Of a stretch of DNA of 64,000 nt, positions 53,886-62,831 are shown in pieces (the stretch's first letter is position 1; each line of letters begins with the position of its first letter). Source of the stretch: Paraburkholderia youngii. GTDB lineage: Bacteria > Pseudomonadota > Gammaproteobacteria > Burkholderiales > Burkholderiaceae. Made by a program: the position numbers and the translations under genes. The stretch covers positions 2,673,089-2,737,088 of the forward strand of contig NZ_JAALDK010000001.1 in assembly GCF_013366925.1 (NCBI RefSeq). Reading direction: 5' to 3'. The notes beneath the pieces were generated by a model. It was not told the DNA's origin, did not search any database, and worked only from the letters and a program-made list of their open reading frames with translations.

Positions 53886-54812
53886 ATGCGCGACACCGTG
53901 CAGCCAGCGGATCTGAGCTTTTTCTCGACGCTCGCCGCGAGCGGCAGTCTCAGCGCGGCCGCGCGCGAACTCGGGCTGACCGCGGCCGCCGTCAGCAAGC
54001 GCCTCACGCAGATGGAACAGCGCGCGGGCGTCGCGCTCGTGAACCGCACGACGCGCCGCATGATGCTGACGCCCGAAGGCGAGCTATACCTCGAACGCGC
54101 GCGGCGGATTCTCGACGAGATCGACGAGCTGGCCGAACTGCTCGGCTCGGCGAAGAAGACACCGAAGGGTTTGCTGCGCGTAAACGCGACGCTCGGCTTC
54201 GGGCGCAGCCATATCGGACCGGCGATTTCGCGCTTCGTCGCGCGGTATCCGCAAGTGTCGGTTCAACTGCAGTTGTCGGTCACGCCCCCGCCGCTCACCG
54301 ACGACAGCTTCGACGTCTGCATCCGCTTCGGCGAGCCGCCCGATACGCGCGTAGTCGCACGCCGGCTTGCGCCGAACCGGCGTCTGCTGTGCGCGGCGCC
54401 GTCATATCTCGCGGCGCACGGCACGCCGCTCACTGCGCACGATCTGACGCGCCACAACTGCATCGGCATTCGGCAGGGAGACGAAGCGTATGGCGTGTGG
54501 CGGCTGACGTCGGGACGCGGCGCCGCGCGCAAGACCGAGGCGGTGCGCATCAAGGGAACGCTGACCACCAACGACGGCGAGATCGCCGTCAAATGGGCGC
54601 TCGAAGGACACGGCATCCTGATGCGCGCGGAATGGGACATCCGGCAGTATCTGGCGGAGGGGTCGCTCGTTCAGTTGCTGCCTGATCACGACACGCCGAA
54701 TGCGGACATCTTCGCGGTGTATTCGCCGCGGCAGCAGATGTCGAATCGGATTCGCGCGTTTGTCGAGTTTATTGCGCGGGAGTTGGGGGGTGAGGTGGGG
54801 GTGGTTGGGTAG
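53886..54812 (+). CDS. LysR-family regulator of the tartrate module
   Basis: 308 residues. MRDTVQPADLSFFSTLAASG, helix-turn-helix AARELGLTAAAVSKRLTQME, DmlR-like effector domain RVNATLGFGRSHIGPAISRF. This branch (DmlR/TtuA) activates D-malate or tartrate dehydrogenase genes. ATG at 53886 is chosen; a GTG four codons upstream is possible. The gap to the dehydrogenase start is 124 bases and AT-rich, likely holding both promoters. Confidence 0.92.
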   Translation: MRDTVQPADLSFFSTLAASGSLSAAARELGLTAAAVSKRLTQMEQRAGVALVNRTTRRMMLTPEGELYLERARRILDEIDELAELLGSAKKTPKGLLRVNATLGFGRSHIGPAISRFVARYPQVSVQLQLSVTPPPLTDDSFDVCIRFGEPPDTRVVARRLAPNRRLLCAAPSYLAAHGTPLTAHDLTRHNCIGIRQGDEAYGVWRLTSGRGAARKTEAVRIKGTLTTNDGEIAVKWALEGHGILMRAEWDIRQYLAEGSLVQLLPDHDTPNADIFAVYSPRQQMSNRIRAFVEFIARELGGEVGVVG

Positions 54813-55032
54813 TGCTGCGGAGCGGTTAACTCGTCGCGGAGCTACTCGACACATTGCGACACATTGAGAAGGAGGCTGTTTCTGGCTCGCGAGCAGCTGA
54901 ATCACAATCTGGACGGCCTTATCAGCAGATCGGCATTATCTGAAAATTGAGTACTGCTTGTTTTTGCACGATTGCCTCGATAGTGTGTGCTGAGTCTTAT
55001 CCCCTTTCACTGGCTGAGGAGAAGTAGAAAAG

Positions 55033-55419
55033 ATGCGCTATGTCGCTGATACGGAAAAGGCAGATGACCTGATCAACCAAGGGCATCTGATTGGGAATGG
55101 CCAGTGCGTTACACTCGTTCATGCTGTTGTGAGTATTCCGCCGTCTTCCTTATGGAAAAGGGGAGACCGAGTCCAAGGCAATTTCCTCATCGCCAAAGGA
55201 ACCGTAATAGCCACATTCGACAGCAATGGACGCTATGGAAATCACACGAACGGAACCAGCCATGCGGCAATTTATCTCGGGCAAACACTGGATGGAATCA
55301 CTGTAATTGACCAGTGGAATGGCCATACCAAACAACCTCCGCATCGGCGTACTATCCATTTCCGTCGCGGCCATGGAACGCCTGTTAATGATGGCAGCCG
55401 ATATTATGTTGTCGAATAA
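55033..55419 (+). CDS. BPSL0067/Tae2-like T6SS peptidoglycan amidase effector
   Basis: 128 residues, no signal peptide, strong AGGAGAA ribosome site. The catalytic Cys25 sits in NGQCVTLVHA and His77 in GTSHAAIYLG, with D93 (VIDQWNGH) as a likely third residue, the NlpC/P60-CHAP-like arrangement of BPSL0067 family proteins, which include T6SS Tae2 amidases that cleave peptidoglycan crosslinks in rival cells. Base composition is visibly lower in GC than the surrounding genes. It overlaps the next gene by 14 bases, as in effector-immunity pairs. No T6SS gene is within the window, so export by a system elsewhere is inferred. Confidence 0.85.
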   Translation: MRYVADTEKADDLINQGHLIGNGQCVTLVHAVVSIPPSSLWKRGDRVQGNFLIAKGTVIATFDSNGRYGNHTNGTSHAAIYLGQTLDGITVIDQWNGHTKQPPHRRTIHFRRGHGTPVNDGSRYYVVE

Positions 55420-55750
55420 GGCGCTCTTCCTGGCAGTTTGCCTCGTGGCAACAAGCGCCGCGTGTGCGTCGCCAACACGGATCCGATTCAAATGCCCAAG
55501 CGTTCTTTCTGCGGGAGGGCAACATCATGTTCTGGATAACGCATCCCTGTTCGATGGCCCTCCAGAGGAGGAGGCGGACCTTATTCCTGAGCCAGGAAAA
55601 ACATCTGACCAGTGGGATTTAACGGGCGTCGACCCCTATCTGGTATGCCGCTATCACGGCACTAACAGCACTTTTGTGATTCATGCTGTTGGTGCTCGGA
55701 CCTGCGAAGCCACCAGCAAACCCTTTGCTGTTCACTGCACCTCTCGTTAA
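55406..55750 (+). CDS. periplasmic protein, STY0300-like, candidate immunity protein
   Basis: 114 residues. Signal peptide MLSNKALFLAVCLVATSAAC then ASPTRIRFKCPSVLS, and a C-terminal part YLVCRYHGTNSTFVIHAVGA, CEATSKPFAVHC. It resembles the STY0300 family, small periplasmic proteins found beside secreted amidases. Three Cys in the mature part. It overlaps the effector stop by 14 bases and the next gene follows with no gap, so all three are translationally coupled. Whether this or the next protein neutralises the effector cannot be decided from sequence. Confidence 0.75.
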   Translation: MLSNKALFLAVCLVATSAACASPTRIRFKCPSVLSAGGQHHVLDNASLFDGPPEEEADLIPEPGKTSDQWDLTGVDPYLVCRYHGTNSTFVIHAVGARTCEATSKPFAVHCTSR

Positions 55751-56188
55751 ATGGACTGGGATAACCGCAAAATGGCGGCGCTGCTTGTAGCTGCTGCTAT
55801 TGCTGCGTGGATGCCGTTGGCATACGGCAAAATTTGCCCGGAAAAAGATGCTTTTGCGGCGGACGCGATGGTGGATCAACTCGATAGCTGGGCTCAGGTA
55901 AATAGCGCATTCAGTCAGTATGGTCACTGCGACGATGGTGGGATTGCTGAAGGCTATTCTGAGGCAATCGCGCGATTGCTGATTGACCACTGGAAAGCAC
56001 TGCCGGAACTCGATGCACAAATCAAGCTCGATCCGCCACTAGAATCGTTCGTGCTGCGTCACATTAACTCAACGCTTGATACTGACGACCTTGCAAAGAT
56101 CGCTACGCTCTCTACCAGATCTTGCCCAAAAGGCATGAGTTCACTGTGTAAAGCATTGGCTAATGCCACATCGCAGGCTGAACAGTAA
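55751..56188 (+). CDS. periplasmic protein, candidate T6SS immunity protein
   Basis: 145 residues. Signal peptide MDWDNRKMAALLVAAAIAAW ending PLAYG, then a helical mature domain with four Cys (KICPEKDAF, YGHCDDGGIAEGYSE, RSCPKGMSSLCKALANATSQ) and DWTYY-free, acidic composition. The ATG immediately follows the TAA of the preceding gene. Periplasmic location and position downstream of an amidase are the hallmarks of Tai-type immunity, analogous to Tai4 but without recognisable sequence match. The gene shares the low-GC composition of the cassette. Confidence 0.75.
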   Translation: MDWDNRKMAALLVAAAIAAWMPLAYGKICPEKDAFAADAMVDQLDSWAQVNSAFSQYGHCDDGGIAEGYSEAIARLLIDHWKALPELDAQIKLDPPLESFVLRHINSTLDTDDLAKIATLSTRSCPKGMSSLCKALANATSQAEQ

Positions 56189-56493
56189 CCGCTGCGACGG
56201 CTACGCGTGCTTGCATATGGGCTGCGCCCTGCTAATGGGATAGAAGGTGCCTCCAACACCGCAACTCCCTCTGACTGAACGAACGACGCGCGTGTTCGTA
56301 CGCCGGAACGGCCTGTACGACTGGAATCTGTAGCACGAAAATCGCGATCCCCACAGTCTGTAACAGACCCGCCTCTTTTCACTGCACATCACTGGCTATC
56401 GAATAAAACTCCCCGATATCGTAAAGTTGAGGAACCAAACCCCGATCCCACTCCTTTACTCACCAAGGCCGGACCTGACCAAACCGGGTAACG
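56189..56493. other. 305-base gap after the effector cassette
   Basis: No gene and no strong hairpin with a U tract. It contains the transition from low-GC island composition back to high GC and the upstream region of the TAXI protein gene. Confidence 0.4.
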
Positions 56494-57837
56494 ATGCCGA
56501 GACCAGACCCCGCGCCGTACCGCAGCCCGAGAACCCCGATGACACGGCGGCGCCGGCGTCTTCTGATCATCGGCGCCATCGTGCTGGTCGCCGCGTTCGG
56601 CTGGATGGTCGCGCTGATTCTCGAGCCCGCGTTCCAGCGCACGATCGTCATCACTTCCGGCGCAGACGGCGGCATTTATCGCGGCTTTGCCGATCGCTAC
56701 GCGCCGCTGCTCAAGCGCGAAGGCATCAAGCTCGACATCCGCAGCTCGTCGGGTTCGGTCGAAAACTACCAGCGCCTCGCTGACCCGGACAGCGCCTATC
56801 AGGTCGGCTTCATCCAGTCGGGCACGACCAGTCCGAAAGACACGGACAATCTGCAAACCATCGCCGCCGTGTCGTACGAGCCGATCTGGGTGTTCTATCG
56901 CGGCGACGCGACGATCGACCGGCTGTCGCAACTGCGCGGCAAGCGCATTTCGATAGGCGTGCCGGGCAGCGGGCTGCTCAACGTCTCCCAGGTGCTGCTC
57001 GGCTACAGCGGCGTCACGAGCCAGAACTCGACGCTGCTGCAGATGGACGCGAACGCCGCATACGAAGGGCTCGAAAGCGGTCAGATCGATGCGGCGTTCT
57101 TCATCGGCCGGCCCGACGCCGACATGCAGCACACGCTGCTGACCAGCAACCTGAAGCTGATGAGCTTCGCGCAGGCCGATGCACTGGCGCAAAAATTCCC
57201 GTCGCTGTCGAAGATCGTATTGCCGCGTGCCTCGACGAGCGTCGCCGACGATCTGCCGCGCAGCGACGTCACGCTGCTCGCGGCGACGGCGCTGCTGGTG
57301 TCGAAAGACACGCTGCATCCGGCGCTCGTCTATCTGCTGCTCGACGCGGCCCGCACGGTGCACGGCGGCGAGGACTACTTCACGCCGCTCGGCACGTTCC
57401 CGAACCTGAACACTGAAGAATTCCCGATCTCCGACGAAAGCGTGCGCTACTTCAAATCGGGCCGGCCGTTTCTGTATCGCTACCTGCCGTTCTGGCTCGC
57501 GAGTCTGATCGAGCGACGGCTGCTGATTCTGGTGCCGTTCCTTGCGCTGCTGATCGGCCTCGCCCAGGCGCTGCCGAGCATGCTCGAAGCGCGTATGAAG
57601 AAGCGCCTGTTCGTGTGGTACCGCGCGATCAAGGCGCTCGAGGACGAAGTATGGAAGAACGCCGAGCCGACTCGCGCGCAGGTCGCGCAATGGAGTGACG
57701 AGATTGAAAACATCGACGCGAACGCTAGCCAGATCCGGATTCCGTACCGCTACTTTCAGGACGTTTACGCGCTGAAGCAGGCGATCGGCGTCGTGCGCGA
57801 CCGGATCGCGCACGTAGCGCAGAAGATGGAGAAGTAG
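56494..57837 (+). CDS. TAXI-family TRAP-type solute-binding protein with extra membrane anchor and C-terminal domain
   Basis: 447 residues. An N-terminal membrane helix (LLIIGAIVLVAAFGWMVALI) replaces a cleaved signal; the binding domain follows with ITSGADGGIYRGFADRYAPL, SSSGSVENYQRLADPDSAYQ, GKRISIGVPGSGLLNVSQVL. A second membrane helix near residue 350 (RLLILVPFLALLIGLAQALP) precedes a cytoplasmic helical tail (VWYRAIKALEDEVWKN, REYFQDVYALKQ-type). Typical TAXI proteins are ~330 residues and free. No DctQ/DctM-like genes are adjacent. This looks like a membrane-tethered sensor or binding protein. Start at 56494; ATG at 56539 is an alternative. Confidence 0.85.
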   Translation: MPRPDPAPYRSPRTPMTRRRRRLLIIGAIVLVAAFGWMVALILEPAFQRTIVITSGADGGIYRGFADRYAPLLKREGIKLDIRSSSGSVENYQRLADPDSAYQVGFIQSGTTSPKDTDNLQTIAAVSYEPIWVFYRGDATIDRLSQLRGKRISIGVPGSGLLNVSQVLLGYSGVTSQNSTLLQMDANAAYEGLESGQIDAAFFIGRPDADMQHTLLTSNLKLMSFAQADALAQKFPSLSKIVLPRASTSVADDLPRSDVTLLAATALLVSKDTLHPALVYLLLDAARTVHGGEDYFTPLGTFPNLNTEEFPISDESVRYFKSGRPFLYRYLPFWLASLIERRLLILVPFLALLIGLAQALPSMLEARMKKRLFVWYRAIKALEDEVWKNAEPTRAQVAQWSDEIENIDANASQIRIPYRYFQDVYALKQAIGVVRDRIAHVAQKMEK

Positions 57838-58073
57838 AGACGCCGCTCCTTACCCCTGCACGTTTCCCGGGTATTCACCACCGCCGTACCGGTTGATTTT
57901 GCGCCCGCCCTCACCGCATGGTCGATTGCCGCAGCGCAAGAAGAAAATCTCTGTGAAATCGGTCGGACGATAGGCCGATTTAATTGGCGTGCTCGCGAAT
58001 CGCATCCTGTAATGGACTCCTGCCGTGCGCGTACCGTCCATCCAGTCCGCCGCACACTAACCGGAGAGCGTCC

Positions 58074-58277
58074 ATGTCGCAGCCCGAGCCGAATGTAGAC
58101 GAAATAGTCCGCAGCATCGCCGAAGAAACCGACACGCCGACCGAAACGGTGTCCCGCATGTACGCCGATACGCTCGCCGAATTCCGGAGCGAGGCGCGCG
58201 TGTTCGACTACGTGCCGCTGTTCGCCGCGAAGAAGGTCCGCAACGAGCTTCGCCAGAAGCATCCTCGCAAGCACTGA
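58074..58277 (+). CDS. DUF3562 family protein
   Basis: 67 residues. MSQPEPNVDEIVRSIAEETD, TVSRMYADTLAEFRSEARVF and DYVPLFAAKKVRNELRQK match the small DUF3562 proteins of Burkholderia, helical and of unknown function. CCGGAGAG precedes the ATG. The longer frame upstream is not coding-like. Isolated gene. Confidence 0.82.
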   Translation: MSQPEPNVDEIVRSIAEETDTPTETVSRMYADTLAEFRSEARVFDYVPLFAAKKVRNELRQKHPRKH

Positions 58278-58419
58278 CTCGCTGCAGGCGGTGATGCATC
58301 GGCTCACCGCACTGCCGCAAGCGTCGTGGCTCCAGATTTGTCGTTCATGGTGGAGCTAACAATCACGTCGCAAATTTTCTATGCTGGCGGTTCCACAGCT
58401 TTCCACAGGAGCCGCCCAC

Positions 58420-58881
58420 ATGTCCGCCCCGCTGCAGATTCGCGCCGTCACCCGCGACGATTTCGATGCATGGCTGCCGCTATGGGACGCCTACAACGCG
58501 TTTTATGGCCGCTCGGGCGAGACCGCGTTGCCGCGCGAGATCACGCAAATCACCTGGAATCGCTTTTTCGATGGCTACGAGCCGATGCATGCGTTCGTCG
58601 CCGAACGCGCCGGGCAATTGCAGGGCATCGTGCATTTTCTGTATCACCGCCATACGACGATGGCGGGACCGATCTGCTATCTGCAGGATCTATACACGCT
58701 CGATAGCGAGCGCGGCAAGGGTGTCGGCCGTGCGCTGATCGAGGCCGTCTATGCGCGGGCACAAGCCGACGGCGCGCAACGCGTCTACTGGCAGACGCAC
58801 GAGACGAACCGCACCGCGATGCAGCTCTATGACAAGGTCGCGGACAAGTCCGGCTTCGTGGTTTATCGGAAAACGCTTTGA
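58420..58881 (+). CDS. GNAT-family N-acetyltransferase
   Basis: 153 residues. LQIRAVTRDDFDAWLPLWDA, HAFVAERAGQLQGIVHFLYH, CYLQDLYTLDSERGKGVGRA (the acetyl-CoA pyrophosphate loop, RGKGVG) and VYWQTHETNRTAMQLYDKV give an intact GNAT. ACAGGAG lies before the ATG. Substrate unknown. It is an isolated gene and not closely similar to the frameshifted one at 4.2 kb. Confidence 0.93.
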   Translation: MSAPLQIRAVTRDDFDAWLPLWDAYNAFYGRSGETALPREITQITWNRFFDGYEPMHAFVAERAGQLQGIVHFLYHRHTTMAGPICYLQDLYTLDSERGKGVGRALIEAVYARAQADGAQRVYWQTHETNRTAMQLYDKVADKSGFVVYRKTL

Positions 58882-59073
58882 CGCCTGATCGCGGCTCAGC
58901 GGATGCGTGCCGAGTCCGATCGCGTCGCGCTATGCGGTTCATGCGATTCAATTCAGGACGATAGCGCGAAGCATGCGGCGATTCGGCCACGCGGTGCTAT
59001 GCTTTGATCCGGTCCAGCGGCGCGGTGTGTCCCAGCCGCGCGCTCGCGCCGCCCAAGCGTAGGAGGCCACGTC

Positions 59074-59370
59074 ATGCCCAACGCGATCCAGATTCAGGTT
59101 GCCGACTCGCATCTTTATCCGGGCTGCGCGGTGCGCATCGCCGAACTTCCCGAACCGGCCGGCGCGCCGAACCTCGCCGAGGCGCGCGTCGAGTTCGCGG
59201 ATGGCTCCGGCGCGCACGCCACCTATCATCGGCGCGCGCATGACGAACTCGAATTGACCGTCGACCGTTACGCGACGCAAAAGCGTCATCCGATCGACGC
59301 ACGGCACTGGCTACTATTGGCTGTCGATGCCACGCATCACAGCTGGCGCGTGAAGCGTCGGCTGCCGTAA
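59074..59370 (+). CDS. hypothetical protein, small beta-rich
   Basis: 98 residues with a good GGAGG site. MPNAIQIQVADSHLYPGCAV, RVEFADGSGAHATYHRRAHD and RYATQKRHPIDARHWLLLAV suggest a small beta-sheet protein; one Cys. I do not recognise a family. It lies between the GNAT gene and the acid phosphatase gene. Confidence 0.65.
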   Translation: MPNAIQIQVADSHLYPGCAVRIAELPEPAGAPNLAEARVEFADGSGAHATYHRRAHDELELTVDRYATQKRHPIDARHWLLLAVDATHHSWRVKRRLP

Positions 59371-59471
59371 AGCCGCGAGGCCTGCCGGCCTCGGCGGACC
59401 CATAACCGGTGTCGCGCGCGCCGCCTCCAGCGGCGCCGAAGCGACCGTCACGTCTCCTTCGGAACTCACCG

Positions 59472-61184
59472 ATGACCGACCACGATCCTCACCTGCCACC
59501 GAAACTGGACAACCCCGATTCAATCGACAACACCAACGACGCCCCCGACGATCCCGAACGCCGGCGCGTCCTGACCGGTCTCGCGGCGGTCGGCCTCGGC
59601 CTCGCGCTGCCCGGCTGCAAAACGGGCGAGGCACTCGCGGGCAACGGCCCGCCGCGCAGCGCCGCCGACTTGCGGCTCGACGCTGCGCTGCACGATCAGG
59701 TGAAGAACATCGTGGTGATTTACGCGGAGAACCGCAGCTTCGCGAACCTGTACGGCAACTACCCGGGGGTCCAGCATCCGCTCGACGAGGTCACCGCCGA
59801 GCAGTACGTCCAGCTCGACCGCGATGGCAAGACGCCGCTGCCGCGGCTGCCGGCGATCTGGGGCGGGCTCGTGCCGCAGGCGCAGGAAGTGGACGGCAAG
59901 CGCTATATGATTGGCGAAAAGGATCTCGATCATCTGCGCAACCGGCCGTTCCAGATCGTCGATGCGCACGGCGCGCCGCTGCCGACCGGCGTGATCACCC
60001 GCGATCTGATCCATCGGTTCTATCAGAACCAGATGCAGATCAACGCGGGGCGCAACAACCAGTTCGCCGCGTGGGGCGATTCGGGCGGCCTCGTGATGGG
60101 GCACTACCGCAATTCCGCCGACTCACTGCGTCTCTGGAATCTGGCGCAGCAGCACACGCTGTGCGACAACTTCTTCATGGCCGCTTTCGGCGGTTCATGG
60201 CTGAATCACATCTTCCTGATCTCGGCGCAGGCGCCGTACTACCCGGACATCCACAACAGCCCGGCGAGGAAGATGGTGTCGGTCGTGGAAGGCGACGATC
60301 CGACCGGCACCCGTTTGAAGCTCGCGCCCAATTCGCCCGCGTCGGCGCTCGACGGTCCGCCAAAGTTCGTCAATGACGGCGCTTTCACCGCCGACGGCTA
60401 CGCAGTCAACACGATGGCTCCGCCGTATCAGCCGAGCAGCGTGCGTCCGGCCGAAGGCGGCGACCCGGCATTTGCTGACCCGTCGGACCCGCGCGTGATG
60501 CCGCCGCAGAATTACGCGACGATCGGCGACCGGCTGACCGCCAGGGGCATCGACTGGGCGTGGTACAGCGGCGCATGGCAATTCGCGCTCGATCATCGCG
60601 ATACGGGATCGATGCCCGACTTTCAGTATCACCATCAGCCGTTTAACTACTTCGCCAATTACGCGCCGGGCACGGCCGCGCGCCGCCGGTATCTGCGCGA
60701 CGGCGGGATGGGCAACGACGCGTCGACCAATCGCCTGATCGCCGACATCGACGCGGGACGTTTGCCGACCGTCACGTTCTACAAACCGCAGGGCGACCTG
60801 AACATGCACGCGGGCTATGCCGACGTCGCCTCGGGCGACCGTCACATCGCGACGCTGATCGAGCATATTCAGCGCGGGCCACAATGGCAGAACACGGTCG
60901 TGATCGTCACCGTCGACGAGAACGGCGGTTGGTGGGACCACGTCGCGCCGCCGATCGGCGATCGTTGGGGGCCGGGTTCACGCGTTCCCGCGCTGGTGAT
61001 CTCGCCGCTCGCGAAGAAGGGTTACGTCGATCACACGGTGTACGACACGAACTCAATTCTGCGTTTTATTAGTCGTGTGCATGGACTCGCTCCGCTCGAT
61101 GGCGTGGTCGCGCGCGACAAGGCATTCGCCAGCAACGGACTCGCGCCGCTCGGCGATCTGACCGCTTCGCTCGATCTCGCTTGA
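59472..61184 (+). CDS. acid phosphatase-like phosphoesterase (PF04185), lipoprotein
   Basis: 570 residues. The N-terminus has a charged region then RRRVLTGLAAVGLGLALPGC, a Tat-like start with a lipobox (LPGC), so it is likely a membrane-anchored periplasmic or surface lipoprotein. Catalytic region: NIVVIYAENRSFANLYGNYP, AFGGSWLNHIFLISAQAPYY, VIVTVDENGGWWDHVAPPIG. It belongs with the phospholipase C/AcpA phosphoesterase family, but lacks the C-terminal DUF756 domains of PlcN, and resembles AcpA acid phosphatases. Probably scavenges phosphate. ATG at 59472 preferred to one 21 codons upstream. Confidence 0.9.
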   Translation: MTDHDPHLPPKLDNPDSIDNTNDAPDDPERRRVLTGLAAVGLGLALPGCKTGEALAGNGPPRSAADLRLDAALHDQVKNIVVIYAENRSFANLYGNYPGVQHPLDEVTAEQYVQLDRDGKTPLPRLPAIWGGLVPQAQEVDGKRYMIGEKDLDHLRNRPFQIVDAHGAPLPTGVITRDLIHRFYQNQMQINAGRNNQFAAWGDSGGLVMGHYRNSADSLRLWNLAQQHTLCDNFFMAAFGGSWLNHIFLISAQAPYYPDIHNSPARKMVSVVEGDDPTGTRLKLAPNSPASALDGPPKFVNDGAFTADGYAVNTMAPPYQPSSVRPAEGGDPAFADPSDPRVMPPQNYATIGDRLTARGIDWAWYSGAWQFALDHRDTGSMPDFQYHHQPFNYFANYAPGTAARRRYLRDGGMGNDASTNRLIADIDAGRLPTVTFYKPQGDLNMHAGYADVASGDRHIATLIEHIQRGPQWQNTVVIVTVDENGGWWDHVAPPIGDRWGPGSRVPALVISPLAKKGYVDHTVYDTNSILRFISRVHGLAPLDGVVARDKAFASNGLAPLGDLTASLDLA

Positions 61185-61400
61185 CGCCTGTCGGCTGCGT
61201 TGATTTGCCGCGCCTCGCGGTGTGCATGTGCTCATTCCAGCATGCATATCGCGTACGGCGCGCCGCTTCGAGCATGCATCGTACCTCGCCTCACGGTTTG
61301 GCGAATTATTTTTCCATTCGCAAATCATGCCTTTGTCTTGCATAAAGCGCCGCGCCGCCTAGACTGGTAAAGCCCTTCGCAAATTATGAACGGAACTGCT

Positions 61401-61760
61401 ATGCGACTGACCATCCTGATCAACGGTTCCGATCCCACCGTAAGCCATGATTACGCTGTGCTCTGGCTCGATACTGATGAACATCGGTGGTCGAGAGAAG
61501 CGCATCAAGGGATCGACTTGCCCCCTTGGGGTGAACTGCGCGACGAGAACGGCGTGACCACGCTGTGCGCACCGAGCGCCGACGCGCCGCTCTGTACGTT
61601 GCGCGGTCTGCACGTCGATCGCAAGGAACGAGTGAGCGCCGCGCAAGGCGCCGCAGCATGGACCGCGCTGCGAACCCGCAAGGCGACTAGCGGCTTCTGG
61701 CGTTTGCAGGCGGTGGATCGTCAAAAAACTCGCGCTGAAAACAGCGTGTTCGGTAATTAA
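61401..61760 (+). CDS. conserved hypothetical protein
   Basis: 119 residues from MRLTILINGSDPTVSHDYAV, then LWLDTDEHRWSREAHQGIDL and WTALRTRKATSGFWRLQAVD. Soluble, mixed alpha/beta, no recognised domain. CGGAAC precedes this ATG closely; an in-frame ATG five codons upstream (61386) is the alternative. A possible promoter (TTGCAT, 16 bases, TAGACT) lies just upstream. Confidence 0.6.
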   Translation: MRLTILINGSDPTVSHDYAVLWLDTDEHRWSREAHQGIDLPPWGELRDENGVTTLCAPSADAPLCTLRGLHVDRKERVSAAQGAAAWTALRTRKATSGFWRLQAVDRQKTRAENSVFGN

Positions 61761-62081
61761 TCTCCGGCGCGCTTCGCCGCGCTGCCTCTTTTCCGGTCGA
61801 AACTTCCGGCTCGTTCCGCGAGCACTGCTCGAGCGCGTAAATCTGTTCGTGCGCAAACGAACATAACGTACCGCGAGAACGCAGGTCTTAAGACCTTCTT
61901 AAGATTGCGTGAGTAGAGTCGGAAGTCCACGCATTCGGGTCGCTGCAAAGCGGCCCACTTTTTTGTGCGGCGCACGCCGCCTCTTCTGTTTCCCATCCCC
62001 TTTCTTTGATTCGCATGGTGCGGTCGCTCGATGCGGGCCGCGACGCTATACTTGCGTCCCCTTTCATCGAACCACCGACAC
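61761..62081. other. 321-base intergenic region with palindrome
   Basis: No gene seen. It contains a perfect 14-base palindrome at 61883-61896 followed by a related CTTAAG sequence, and should hold the endonuclease promoter. Confidence 0.45.
61883..61896. promoter_or_regulatory. palindromic operator candidate
   Basis: AGGTCTTAAGACCT is a perfect 14-base palindrome, followed directly by TCTTAAGA, repeating the CTTAAG core. It lies about 185 bases before the endonuclease start in an otherwise gene-free region. No regulator can be assigned. Confidence 0.4.
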
Positions 62082-62831
62082 ATGAAGAAGTGGCTTGCCT
62101 GTCTGTTCCTCGCCGTCGCCGCCCATGCGGGCGCGGCGCCCTCCTGCACCAGTTTCACGCCGAATGCGCAATGGCCCGTCCTCACCAATCAGAAGATGGC
62201 GCCCAAAACGCGCATGCTTTGCTATAGCGATTTCGCGGTGCTGCATTCGGGTATCACGCACGGTCCGCTGTGGTCGGCCGAGCATCTGACACGCGAGCAC
62301 ATCGAAGAAGCGAAGGACATGGTGCGTACCAACAAGTTCTTCGAAGACGCGCGTCTGCCCGAAGGCGAAGGCGCGACCCTCGCCGACTACAAACGCAGCG
62401 GCTTCGATCGCGGCCATATGAGTCCGGCGGGCAATCGCTGGAACAATGAGGCGATGGCGCAATCGTTCTCGCTCGCGAACGTCGTGCCGCAAGACCGTCA
62501 GAACAACCAACGATTGTGGGCACGCATCGAAACCGCGGTGCGCAAGATCGCACTAGCCTACGACGACACGTACGTCGTCACCGGACCGCTGTTCACCGGA
62601 CAGCAATTGCAGACGATCGGACCGACGCGCGTGTTCGTGCCGACCCAGTTGTACAAGGTCGTCTATGTGCCGTCGCGTCAACTGGCTTTCGCAGTCGTGG
62701 TTGACAATGTAGCGACCAACCGCTACGACATGCGCACGATTCACGAGCTCGAAGCAATGTCGGGCATCCGCTTTCCGGGCATTCCGGATAACCTGAAGGA
62801 CCAGCGGCCAGGAGGACTAAAAGGTGTTTAA
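62082..62831 (+). CDS. secreted DNA/RNA non-specific endonuclease (NucA type)
   Basis: 249 residues. Signal peptide KKWLACLFLAVAAHAGA, then the beta-beta-alpha-metal endonuclease site GFDRGHMSPAGNRWNNEAMA (DRGH with catalytic His and following Asn for Mg), SLANVVPQDRQNNQRLW, and YVVTGPLFTG. It degrades DNA and RNA outside the cytoplasm. ATG at 62082 is the signal-peptide start. It overlaps the next small gene by eight bases. Confidence 0.93.
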   Translation: MKKWLACLFLAVAAHAGAAPSCTSFTPNAQWPVLTNQKMAPKTRMLCYSDFAVLHSGITHGPLWSAEHLTREHIEEAKDMVRTNKFFEDARLPEGEGATLADYKRSGFDRGHMSPAGNRWNNEAMAQSFSLANVVPQDRQNNQRLWARIETAVRKIALAYDDTYVVTGPLFTGQQLQTIGPTRVFVPTQLYKVVYVPSRQLAFAVVVDNVATNRYDMRTIHELEAMSGIRFPGIPDNLKDQRPGGLKGV

